A stretch of 64,000 nt of DNA. It comes from Cricetomys ansorgei (Eukaryota > Chordata > Mammalia > Rodentia > Nesomyidae). The notes under the pieces are model-generated. The model was not told the DNA's origin. It ran no database searches and saw nothing but the letters and a program-made list of their open reading frames with translations. The DNA is taken from contig JAMJFZ010003209.1 in assembly GCA_026225945.1 (NCBI GenBank), forward strand, positions 1 to 64,000. Reading direction: 5' to 3'. The position numbers and the translations under genes were made by a program. Shown piece by piece: positions 1 through 11,987 of this stretch (positions within the stretch are counted from its first letter, which is position 1; every line of letters starts with the position of its first letter).

Positions 1-1153
1 TGCCATCTCTAGACATGTGCCACAAACCTCTACGAGCAGCCGCCTGCCTGAGGTCAGACAAAAGCGACAGAGCTGCCAGCCCCGGGCGAGTCTGGACCTG
101 TCGCTTGGCAGTTGCAGGGTTGAGGCCAGGCTGGCTCCCAGTGCTCAGGAGCTGCCCCAGGGAGCCGCTCCGCAGCTGGGATGGGGGCAGCAGGCAGGTG
201 GGCTGGGGTTTCCCTGCCTGCTCTCCCACAGTGACACAACTTACTCTGTGTGACTCGCCCCTGCTCCCTTCCCTCGGTGGCCATGAGTGAGTGGGGCCTC
301 TGCGTGGGCTGCGTGCTGAAGAAACAGTAGGGAAGAAAGCCAGTGGGCACCAGCTGGGTTCAGGGTGTCCCTGTTCACATGTATCATCTTTTAGGAGGGG
401 CCAACTCCAGCTGGCAGCTCCAGGACAGTCTCAGGACCTTGGCTGTAGACTCCTCAGAGTGAAGTTTTCTTACCCGTGGGTCCAGAGAGCACCCTTCCCC
501 TCTCGATTTCCACAGCAACCAGCACAGCTCTGCATCCCAGGCCTGGCTCCAGCAGGGGGCACCCAACACATGCTCTTACTAAGAGGAGGCGATGAAGTCT
601 GAACTGTCTCCAAGTCCTAGGCACCAGGAACCACCTTCCCCACCAACAGACACACACACAGCAAAACCTGGTGTGACCTAACCCTGGCCATACCTGTTGG
701 CTCAGAACGTGGTGATGGCAGTCCTGGCTCATTCTTGTACAAACAGATCCCACAGAGACTAAATTCACTCACTCCACAGCACCTGCACAGGGGTGATGCC
801 CTTGTTACCCGTTTTCTGGTAGCTGTTTCCTGCCTGTCCAGACCCCTTCCCACCTTAGCAGAGTTCAGGAATGACATTTCTAAAGCCTCAGTCTCACTTC
901 CTGGATCAGGGGATGGACTGCTTGAGCTGGGAAAGGGGGGGGAGGGAGGGCGAGAAGGAGAGGGAGGCAGGGAAATAGAGAATGAGAAGGAAGAGGGAGG
1001 CACACGGGGACCCAGCACGGGTGGGAGCCCTTGGCAGCTGCTCTGGGGTCTCCCTGCACTGTCATGGCTAGCCCTGTCCACTTGGCTCCCCTGGTACTGA
1101 GGAAGGCAGAGGATGGGACTCCCCAGATGCTCATGCCCTCTTTCTCTCTCCAG
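1..1153 (+). other. Trp73: Trp73 intron 1, 3' portion
   Basis: This is the 3' end of the intron in front of the TA start exon. It ends in a good polypyrimidine tract and CAG acceptor at 1151-1153. It holds a short purine-rich GA/GGGA stretch at about 935-1010. I see no other gene, RNA or recognisable repeat. The open frames that cross it lack family features, and overlapping ones exist on both strands, as expected by chance in GC-rich DNA. Exon 1 and the TA promoter must lie upstream, outside the window. Confidence 0.8.
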
Positions 1154-1240
1154 AACGAGCAGCAGCGTGGGGGAGATGGCCCAGTCCCCCTCCTCCTCCC
1201 CTGGCGAGGGAGCCACCTTCGAGCACCTGTGGAGTTCTCT
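1154..1240 (+). CDS. Trp73: Trp73 exon 2 (TA start codon)
   Basis: Acceptor ctctctccag ends at 1153, followed by 22 nt of 5' UTR and ATG at 1176. It encodes residues 1-21 plus two bases of the next codon. The conserved FEHLWSSL block is the amphipathic MDM2/p300 contact helix of the transactivation domain. The residues before it ([14 protein letters not shown]) are less conserved in the family. Donor CT|gtaagt at 1241 is strong. Confidence 0.96.
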
Positions 1241-4200
1241 GTAAGTATGGGGAGCTCCCCCTCACTGGGCTTGGTTGGCCTTGGCTGGCTTGGAACAGGT
1301 TGGCCCAGGGTCTGCCAGAGTAGCCCCTGCCTCATTCGGTGTCCTGGGTGCATACGACCCACAGTCTTGGTCTGTCCTCCAGTTCTCTAGAGGGCTGAGG
1401 ACAGGAGAGGTCCAGGGCTCAGAGACTATGTATGCAAAGCAATAGAAATTGTTACTACCAGTACTACCAGGCCATAAGGGCAAGCCAGGGCATGGTGGGG
1501 GCTGGTGGGAGTTGGTGGGGGGTGGGAAAGCTCCAAAAGACCAAGGACATATGATCGATCTCTTGGGACACACAAATGCTGCCAGGAGCCATGGACTAGC
1601 CTGGCATCCTGAGCCAGGGGGAGCTCAGGGGATGCTAGACCCAGTACTAACAGCCAGTACCCTTCCTCCACATCACAGGGAGCCAGACAGCACCTACTTT
1701 GACCTTCCCCAGCCCAGCCGGGGGAACAGCGAGTCAGTGGGCAGCGAGGAGACCAGCATGGATGTCTTCCACCTGCCCGGCATGACCTCGTCAGTCATGG
1801 TGAGTGGGGCAGTCCTTGCTGAGGACTGGACGTCGGTAATAAACGTGGACTGGCTTTTCTTGGGAGCCAGGTGGAGCTAGGAAGCTGAGGTTTAGATGGC
1901 CCATCTTGTGTTAGTCCAGCGGTCCTCAGCCTTCCTAACGCTGCGACCGTTCGATACAGTTTCTCATGGTGTGCTGACCCCCAACTGTAGAATTATTCTC
2001 GTTGCTACTTCATAACTATAATTTTGCTACTGTTATGAATCATAATGCAAGTATGTGATCTGCAGATGGCCTTAGGCGACCCCTGTGAAAGGGTCGTTCA
2101 ACCCCTGAAGGGGTTGTGACCCACAGGTTGAGAACTGCTGGGTTAGTTAGGCACTTCAAATTATAAAGAAGGAAATATAGAACCCACTCATGTTACTCTC
2201 TACTCGTAGGCAGGAGTGAATTCAAACGATCAGACCCAGTGGTAGGAAGCACTCCAGACGCGGCTGGGCCCGGGTGCTTCCCAGCTGCTCCCCTCACCTG
2301 CTTCATTCTTTGTTTTTTCCTGGGGTTCCTTTGTTCTTAGGCGACCTAACATCTGAGGCCCTGTGGAGAGAGTAACCCCCTTTTTGCTTTACCCAGAAAA
2401 CCTGCCTCACGTTAGTCTGAGTATGCTTGCTGCTACTTACCTCTGCGCTGTCTGTGTTTCTGATTGGTCCATGTCCCATACCTACTTCTGGACAGGTCAG
2501 GACGGAGGGCTGTGAGGTCCCCACTTTAGAAGGGGAGATGTGGCCAGCTGGAGCAGTGGCCCCTTTCTCCACTTGGGAATCTCTTTCCTGTGACCAGGAG
2601 GATTGCTGAGCCGCCGCCTTTGGGAGCTCCTCTTGGCAAGAAGGCGGCTACAGTAACTGGTGTGGTTCCGTCCCTGCCTCACTCTCTGGCCACCACTGCC
2701 ATGGCCTGGTGGTGCCAGGAACTGGAGGGAGGTGGCTGGCGCACGCAAGAAGGGGCATGTGGAGACCTCTAGTCTTGAGAAGTCCCCCGCCTCTGAGGCC
2801 TTCTGTCCTTGGCATCCTCCCCCACTGGACCACCAGGGTGCTGGGATCCCACAAGACAAGAGTGCTGGAGAGGTGTCAGGCGGGGACTTGTTGGAGGAAC
2901 CTTGCAAGTACACGAAGGAAGAGCAAAGCCAGACCGAGTTGGCACCCGTCAGCTGCAGGGGCACCGAGAGCTGAGCAGGTTTTCAGTACAGCCCTTCTCT
3001 CGCTAGCACCCGATGGGCCATGAGCTAGGGGGCCAGGAAAGTGTGAGGCTAACCCCTATCCTGGAGGGGGAAGCCTGGACCCTGGGTATCAGTGAGCAAG
3101 TGTCCTGTGGGGCTCCAGGCACCACATCCAGTAGAGGGTGGAAGTCTGGGCAGGGCCCATGGATCCCCATAGGACTGGGAGAAGACTCTGCTTCCTACGG
3201 TGGCAGCCCCGGTGGGTAGGCGTTTATCAGGTATCAGCCTAGTGATGTCCACTTCTCTGAGCTCTGCCTGTCCAGCTCTGGCCTCTGTCCGCTCAGAAGT
3301 GTGTCTCGGAGTAGCAGCTCACCTTCATCTGACACCTGTGAGTGTCCATTTTGTAGGCAAAGAAACTGAGGCAGATGCCGTGGTCAGGTAGCCTGGGGCT
3401 TGGCTGAAGAGGATGGTCCTACAGCATGGTGAGAAGGACAGTCTGCAATCCTGCCTGCTGTTCCTTAGAGACAAGCTCTTGACCCTCATCATCTAGGATA
3501 TTTGTGTCCTCCAGTCTAGAGGGACAGGAGGTGGCTACCAGGGTCCAGGGAGGGAGGACCTTACACAAGGGGTCCAAAGATGCCTGAATTAGCAGCTCTG
3601 GAAGCTGCCTTCCCCAGCCCAAGTTGTTGCCTGAGAGGGCAGAGTGCTCAGAGACCCTACTGACCTGCCTTGGTGGGGTCTTAGACTAAAGGGAGAAGCA
3701 GGGAACAATCCCAGGCCCCTGAGGCTAGGGATGTGGTACCCACCCCTGGCCCCAAGGATGCCCAATGTAAACATGTTGGCGGGGTGCTCATGAGCTCTCA
3801 CCTGCTGGGGCATGCTGCTCCCAGCGGGGGTAACACGGGTGGGGCACAACACCTCCTCCGCAAACAAGGGGCCCGCTTTGTCAGGTAGCAACTTGCCTTG
3901 CAGTAAAGCCAAGGATGAAATTCCTGGGTGCACAGCTCAGCTCCTAGAAGTGGGAATTCCCTGGAACCAGGGCTTCCTGGCTTCCCTTCTCCAGGCCTCA
4001 TTTGACCCTTATGCCCAGTGCTCTCAAGAGACAGCTACTGGCCTAACAGCTCCCCAAATGTTCAGAACTCCCAGCAGCTCTGATAGCAAAGATCATCTGG
4101 CTGCAGTGCTCCAGGGTTCATCAGCAGGAGGATGGATGGCCTCACCGCTGCTGGCAGGGGTCCTGGGGGGAGCGGACTGCGGGGGGGCACTCGATGTTGC

Positions 4201-7200
4201 ATAGTGCACCGATCTCGTAAATGACATGGTTAATTACAGCTTCTTGGGATCACGGCGCTTAAGGGGGAAAGAGACCTTGTGGCACTGCGGGGAGCATCTC
4301 CCAGAGCAGCGAGGTGGCCGGTGATGGGGCTCCTAGCCATCATCTTCGAGTTCAGTGGTCACATGGGATGGGGGCTACTACAGGAATGACAGTTTGGGGT
4401 GCAGCCATGTGGGAGAGGTTTGGGAACCTATAAGGTCCTTCATTGCTGCAGGGTGGGTTTCTGAGGAAGCAGTAGTCGGGCACAGATACAGAGTACGTGG
4501 TCTGGGGAGGCTGCAGACAGGCAAACCTGCAGAGGCCCAGCTCTCGGGTGTCAGTTGAGCAGGTGCTCTTGTATGTCCGGTGTCTGAAGCCCAGGAGTCG
4601 AGGTCAATGACTCACCCTCGGGGACCCTGATGGACATCAGAGGGAGGACACGGCTGTGTTCACACAGGGAGGAGGGTGGGCTCACGTGAGGATTCCATGG
4701 CTGTTCCTTTAAAGCAGAATATCAACTCGATGTGCAGCCCCAGCCTCAACCCAAAGGGTGCAGCAGAGGCTAAAGCAGCGGCTCTCAAACTGTGGGTCAC
4801 GACCCTTTCCCGGGGTTGCCTAAGACCATCTGCATATCAGATGCTTACACTGCAATTCATAACAGTAGCAAAATTATAGTTATGAAGTAGCAACAAAAAT
4901 AGTTTTACGGTTTGGGCCACCTCAACATTAGGAGCCGTGTTAGAGGGTCGAAGTGTTCAGGAAGTTGAGAACCACTGCTCTAAAGAGTCAGGTGGCTCTT
5001 AAGAGAATGACTGAATACGTATGATGTTAGAGTCCAGGGGACTTGGGGAGGGGAATACAGAGAGGAAGCAGCGCTAAGAAGGCTGGGTACCTGGCTCACT
5101 CAACACGGCGACTGGAGGAAGCTCCCAAGAGCTAGCCCCATCCCTGAGAACTCTAGCCCAGGCCCTGGCTGGGTCCAGGGCAAGGAATGCTGCCCTCATT
5201 CTTGAGGCTATGCTTGTTCTCAGGTCACTGGGCAGCTCTGGCATCTGAGGTACTCAGGGCTTCCAGCATCCCCACTTCCTATATGCTCAGGTTCCGGCGC
5301 CGCCCTGCAGACGCTCACTCAGTCCTCCAGATTGGGGTCTAGTTGTTCCTGTGTGCTGGACAACCTCACCCAAACGCCAGGGTAGCCCGGCAAAGGTGGC
5401 GTGGTGTGCCGGCACAGACCTTGGACAGGTGGGAAATTTGTTCTCTTCAACGGTTTCTTCTGTGTCTAAAGGACCTTGAATGGGAGATCGCTTCCTGTCA
5501 CATGGGAGGTCCTGAGCAGGTCTACCGGCTGTAGTAAACCCTCAGAGCTCCCTTCACCCCCGCCTTAATGGCTGGGAAAAACGGGTGCAGCCAGTGAGTT
5601 CAAGTTTCCACATGCCTCTGAGTCTCCATGTCTTTGCTTGTAAAGTTGGGGTGATGGAAGGGGCTAGAACAGAGAGGAGGTTGGGAGATGTGCAGCCTCC
5701 CAAGTACCAGCTGAGGCTGAGTACCAGCTGATGCTGAGTACCAGCTGATGAGTACCAGCTGATGAGTACCAGCTGATGAGTACCAGCTGATGCTGAGTAC
5801 CAGCTGATGAGTACCAGCTGAGGCTGAGTACCAGCTGATGAGTACCAGCTGAGGCTGAGTACCAGCTCACCTGCCTGGCCTTGTGTGGAGGAGCAGATCA
5901 GGGCTGGACCTTTGACCGCCTCTTGTCTCACTTAAGGAAACTGCTTTGTGGGGTTAAAGAAAATGGGCTGTGGCCAGGAAGAACTGGGCCCTAGTGGCTC
6001 TTGGGAGAGATCCCCAGGCTTTCTGAAGGAAGCCAGGAGCCCTTGTGGCTGTAGTTTCCTGTGGCCGTGTAGATGATGTAGCTGAGGAGTCCAGAAGGCT
6101 GTGATGGGTTTCGGGGAGGTTGGGGGTCGCTGAGGCTAGAAGTCCTGGGCTTATAGCCCATCCTGGCTTTCTAATCTGGGGAGACTTCAGGGTCCTTTAG
6201 TCTTCTGTATCTCAGTGGCCCGGTCTGTAAAGTGGGAAGATGGACAGGTTAGAAGCCCTCTAGGCTTTGAGGAGAGCAGGTGCTCTTGCTCCCACGGGGA
6301 ATGGTGGTGAGGGCAGGATGAGGTCCCGTGGTTAGGTTACCAAACTGTTCCCTCGGAAATCTGGAACAGTTTGCCGAGCAGGGGCCCTGGGTCCTAGTGC
6401 CAACTTTGCCCCGTGTCCACCTTGACCTCTGCATACGGAGCTCCTTACCCATGGGCAGTGGCCTTCAGTTCTGGCCGGTTCCAGGTGGTTCACAGAAACC
6501 CTGCTTTAACTAAGTGTACGGCAGCACGTGCCTAAAATCCCAACCCCTGGTGGCAGATGGAGGGGATCTTCAGTTTGAACCCAGCCTAGGCTGCGGATGC
6601 GAATGACCAGTCTGGGCCCTGTCCCAGGTGCCTATCAAGGTGGAGACTCGGCTGTCACATGTGGGGGGGGGGGGTCCTAGATCAATGAGGACCTTGGAAG
6701 ATTGAGGGGAGGGCACAGCCCCCACCATGAACACCAACTGTGCACCAAAGGGCTGTAGGGGCTTGACCTTGAGTCAGGAAACCCAATTCTCGCCCCTCCC
6801 TACACACGGTTATGGACCAGCCCTGTCTTCCCCTCCAGGGACCACATAAGATGGGCACTGAGACCCGGAGGCCCCTCTAGCTCTTGGGGTGCAGAAAAGG
6901 ATGCAGGGTGCTGTGGTCCAACAGAGGAAAGGGGGGAGGGGCAGATGCCCTGGGCATGGCTGCAGAGTCTCTGCCCTTCTCTCTCCAAATCCCCCTCCAG
7001 GCCTGCACCTGTTTCTGGTGACTTCCTCTGGCAATGGCGAGGGTTGGGGGTGGTGCTGAGACTGGCCAGGGCAGAAGGTGGTATGCTGATCTTCCTGTGG
7101 CCTGCAGGGGGCTGAAATGGGGAGTAAATGCCTTGAGATCCCAAGGAAGCCTTCCTGGCTTTGAGGAGGGGGTGTCTCTCTCCTGCCCAAGAGAAGGGCA

Positions 7201-10200
7201 CACGTGGGGCCTGTGTATGAGGGATTGGGACCCATGGGTTGAGAAGCACTGGCTTAAGAGGACACAGGAGCCAGGCTGGGGCAGAGGCTGCCCAGGAGAG
7301 GAGAGCTCGGTGCTGGTCATGGTGTCCCCTATCCAGACCTTCCCTGATAGGCTGATAGACTCTCAGGCCGGGCGCCCCTCTGCCTGTATGGGCCTGAGCT
7401 CTTGCTGAAGTCAGTATTGCTCTCCCTGGCCTAACCCTCTCCTTCACTTTCTCCTTTGCGTACTTGTAAAACCAACATGACAGTTGATTGATGGGGACTC
7501 AGAGCTGCTGAGGGGTACAGTTCCTCAAACCCCACTCTGGAAAAGGAAGACCATCTCTTCAGGGCTCTCTGGAGCAGCCTGGCCACACCTACAGGGGTGG
7601 GAGACTGTAAGCCAGTCCCTTACTCCCCCCCCCCCGCCCCCACCCCCGCAGGAGGCTGTAGCTGCCCCCAGCACTTCCTACTGTTGATCCCATGAGCTGT
7701 GATTCCCCAAAGATTGCCTCCCCCGAAATTTGACTAGAAAACTGACTATTGTTCATGGGTGACTTGTGAGCAGTGCAGACCTGGCGCAGCCTCCAGCCCC
7801 AGGCACCACTAAGCCCTGTGGAGTTGTGGCTCTCAGGCCAGTGTAGGCTCAGTATGATGTGGAGTCTCTCTCTGCTGCTTCTTTGGGTCCTAGAATTCTG
7901 AGCTGGGGCTACAGTGCCAGGCCCAGCCCTCTGCCCAGAGCCAGCTACTGCCAGCGATCTGGAGAGGCAAAAGGTGGTTTGGCATTTGGCAAGAAAGGGC
8001 TAGAAGGAGGACTCTGTCTTCATGCTATCTGTGCATCTTCTGCACATCTTTAAACTCTCAATGTGGGGTTCACGCTGTTGTGCTTTAGGGAGCCTGGACG
8101 TTCAGTGCCAATGTCCCCTTTCATGGGACACACATCTGTCGTAGACAAGAAGGGTTTGGGTACCTCCGCCAAAAGTGACTTTACGGTGAAAACAGATCTG
8201 AAACTCAGATGGATGGGGACCACTGTAAGATCGCCAGTAGACAGAGGCTGATGTAGACCCCCAGCTGTGCACGGTTCACCGTGGCTGAGATGATAGGCAG
8301 ATGCTGATGTAGACCCCCACCGTGCATGGTCCACCATGGCTGAGATGAATTCGCGGGGTCCATCAGGAATTCTCTTCAGTGGAGTGGCCATCTCCCTGCT
8401 TCTGGGCCAATACAAAATGCTATCTATAAGACAATATTATGGGTTCTTTGACTCCACCCATCACTTTGGGCCTTTGAGGGCACTTGACCCTGTGCCTGGC
8501 TCCCCACAGGTCCCCTGGCACAAGCTTGCTGGTGTCTCTCTCATCTCTTCAGACCTTGGGGTGGTCCCTATGGGTCCACAGTTCCCTGGGAGGAGGCAAG
8601 TCCTCTCACCTGGGTCGCCAAGGCTGGCAGCACCATCTCTTCCCTCAGGGTGGCCCAGCCCCGGCTACCAAGGTCTCCACGCCCAGAGCTGACTGCTCAT
8701 GCTTTAGAGCAGAAGCTGCTTATAGGTGACAGTCACGGCCCCCAGAGCCTTCGAGGGATGGCAGCTTAGAAGGAGTAGGGTGGGAGTGTATGATCTGCGA
8801 GCCAACCATTGACCCCGCGTCCCCACCTGCTCCCCCTGCACAGCCTCCTTGGTGCGGTCCAGCACATCTGCGGGCAAGCTGAGGCCTGCCCTATGCTGAT
8901 GAATAGTCATGAGGGAGAAAGGGGTGGGCCCTGGTTTGTTGTTGGATGCAGCCAGTTGACAGAAGTGAGACAGATAGGCAGGGTGAGAATGCCAACCCTC
9001 AGCCCATGCGCTCCCGAGCATCCTCGGCTCCTGCCTCCCTAGCCACGCCACGGAGCCTCAACCCCTCGGTCCACCCCACCGGGAAGCCACCAGTCTGCCC
9101 CTACCCTACCTAGCCATCCAGACCCATGCCTCGTCCCGCGGCACGCCGGCTCCTCAGCGTGTGTAGACCCCCACGAGCCTACCATGCTTTACGTCGGTGA
9201 CCCCATGAGACACCTCGCCACGGTAGGTGTGCTGGGCTTCGCATAGGATCGGCTTAGAGACCAGGAGCCATCCATCCCAGGGGCTTGGCAGGGTCTGCCA
9301 TGGTTGGGGTTCAGAGGATGGCAGGGTCCTCTCGCCTGTCACTCTGGTCAGGTGTCCGCTGTCAATCGGGGTGACCGGAGGCATTGCAAAGGCCGGAGGG
9401 TGGACCGGTTCTGGTTCTGTTCATCCTGGGGTCTCTCTTGAGGACCAGCAGATACTGGCTGGGCAGGGGATGAGAAGCTGGGTGCGGGGCTTGGCTGGTG
9501 TCCGATCAGGGCGGGTGAGCTGCTGCCCCTGCCCTCTGAGTTGGGTACTCCTGAAACAGGTTTTGAGGCTGGTGGCTCTGGCGATGCGCAGGGTCCTTGA
9601 GCTATCCTGTCCTGCCTGCCCAGCTGCCGAGGAGCCCATGTCCCGCCCCACCAAGAGCATCCTCACCTGGGAATTTGTTCACTTGACAGCGCAGATGGGG
9701 CGTTTCTCATAGCTGTGGGCTCTTCTCGGTGTGGGTGTGAACTCTGAGGCACAGACAGGAGCGGGCTGGACCCAAGGCTTCCTGTTGCTCTCTTATGCAG
9801 GTACAGCTAGCCTGGCAGAAGGGCAGAAGGGAAGAAGGGGCCACAGCCTGTGCCTGGCCTGAGCCCAAGGGACTTGGGCTCATTTCCAGACTTGTCAGGT
9901 CCCTTGGTTCAGGCAGAGATCAGGCTGCTAATTGAGCAGATGGAGGCCTGGGTGAAGCTGCCCACACAGGATTATTTCCTGTTTAGGGGAGCAGGGAGGG
10001 TAAGGGTCATTGGCACAAATACCACGCAGGGACCCAGCCATGGGTAAGAAATGGTGGGAGGCAGACAGAATCCAGGTATCCCCAGGTTAGGAACCATGAC
10101 TGCAAAGCCACAAAGTATATGTGTGTGTGTGTGTGTGTTTTTATGTGTGCACATATGTGTGTGTCCGTGCATGCACATACGTGGTGGGGGGCATACCAAT

Positions 10201-10708
10201 GTAGCTCCAAGGGGCAGCAGCTCCGCCCTCACCCCTACCTTCACTCCTGGAATCCAGAGAGAGGCTGTCTTTCCCTCCCCTGTCTGTCTTCACCCACATG
10301 CTCATCGATTCATCCGCCAACCAACATGTGATTATTGGATATTGACCTGGACGATATCGGCCTCCCCTGGGCAGCAACCTTCAACTGCCATGCCCAGCCC
10401 TGGGATGTATAGTTTACTGACCACTGGGACATCTGACTGCCATGTCTGGAATCTAAGGGAACTCCTAATGGGCTATGCTAGAAACTTGAGGACAGAAAGG
10501 TTCTTGTTGCTTTTCCTCCTAATGGAGCAGGCACCATCCATGGGAATGATTGAGGGCAGGCTGAATCGTGATTCTGCATGGGTGCCCTTCCTGAGACGGG
10601 GAGGTGGCAGACACCCGCTGACCAGGCCACACAGAGACCTGTCCCCAAGACCCAGCTGCTGCCGCCCTTGGCCCAAGAACCAGCAGTGACTACCATGCCA
10701 TGCTGTTT

Positions 10709-10756
<48 letters not shown>

Positions 10757-11956
10757 TGTGTATGTATGTGTGTGTGTGTGTGACAGTCTCTCACTTTCAC
10801 CTGGGGCTAGGTTAGACTGTCTGTCTCACCTCCCAACACTAGAATTACGAGCACATACCACCATTACACGATTTCTGGGGAGCGAACTCGGGTCCTCCTT
10901 CTCCCGTGGCCTGCACGTTACTGACGGAGCCACCTCCCAGGCCCACATTATCTCTTATAACCCGAGGACACTTCGGCTTTCTCTCTCATTCATAGCTGAT
11001 GCAACACCTCATGCACTGGGCCAGACGCAGCAGTGCAGCCCAGGCTTTGCTGGGCCCCCAGCTTCTTCCTCCGGGAGCTGGACTGAACCATCATCCTGAC
11101 TGGGTGGGTGACACGGTCTCCTCATTTCTTTGTGACCTTGTCCCAATGAATAAGAGGGTCATGTAGAAGAGAGTAGCCGTTGGCTCTCTCTGTGTGAACC
11201 AGGAGTCGCAGGTGTGTCTTTCCCGCTCACCCGTCGGCTCTGTCGTCCCTGCCTGGCTGCAGCAGCCACTCGGGAGCCCACAGGCAAGCTCTGTCTTTGG
11301 AGAAGTGACTGATTTTCAACATCTTTGGAGATGTTGTCTGATCCCTGGATGGATTTGCTGATTAGTGTACCCCGTCTTGGTTTGGGGTTCAGTGTATGGA
11401 TGGTTTCAGGCTTTTATCTCTGGTAACCACCAGCTGTGACTTTGGGGGAGTGAGGTCACACGCTGCCCCGTACTTTCCCTCTCTGTAAGCAGGATAGCGT
11501 TAACTCTGATGCATGCTTGTTAAGCCCCTGGGATGAGCTGTGAGGTCACAGTGAAAACCCCTGGCCACAGCTGTGCCCCCTTTACATGTCAGTGGAGGTG
11601 CAGAGGGGCCGACGGGCATGTGCCCTGCCTCCCGTGGCTTGCTATGCACCTGACTCTGTCCCCAACATTCCATTGTCTCTCCAAGAACTAAAGAGCGTTT
11701 AGCCAAGTGATAGCCCACAGCTGGAGTCCAGCCCTGAACGCGATTCAGGATGGGCTTGGCCCTCCTGCACATAGTGGGTCCATTTACAGTGTAGGAAGGA
11801 GGTAAGTGCCACTGAAGCTGGGCCTGCTGGATGGGATGAGATAACAGGACCATGTGGCTGGCATTGTCTCCCGACACCCCAGACTCTTAGCTTCGCCTCA
11901 ACCTCCAGTTCTCCTGCATGTACACAACACACACACACACACACACACACAGAGAC

Positions 11957-11987
<31 letters not shown>

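Larger units (their letters stand above)
1800..9183 (+). other. Trp73: Trp73 intron 3, part before the DeltaN exon
   Basis: Non-coding stretch holding two URR1-like elements, a short-unit minisatellite, MIR-like fragments, homopolymer G and C tracts (about 6663-6673 and 7625-7650) and a 56-bp tandem duplication, each listed separately. From about 8.7 kb the sequence becomes the DeltaN promoter. The remaining open frames have no protein-family signature and are treated as chance. Confidence 0.85.

Noticed and set aside
6515..6640. Possible ancient B1-like fragment
   Set aside because: Only weak resemblance (CACGTGCCTAAAATCCCAAC, CAGTTTGAACCCAGCCTAGG); too diverged to call.
10578..11099. Open frame of 173 codons with a Cys-Val run
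   Set aside because: It spans a (GT)n microsatellite and a SINE fragment.
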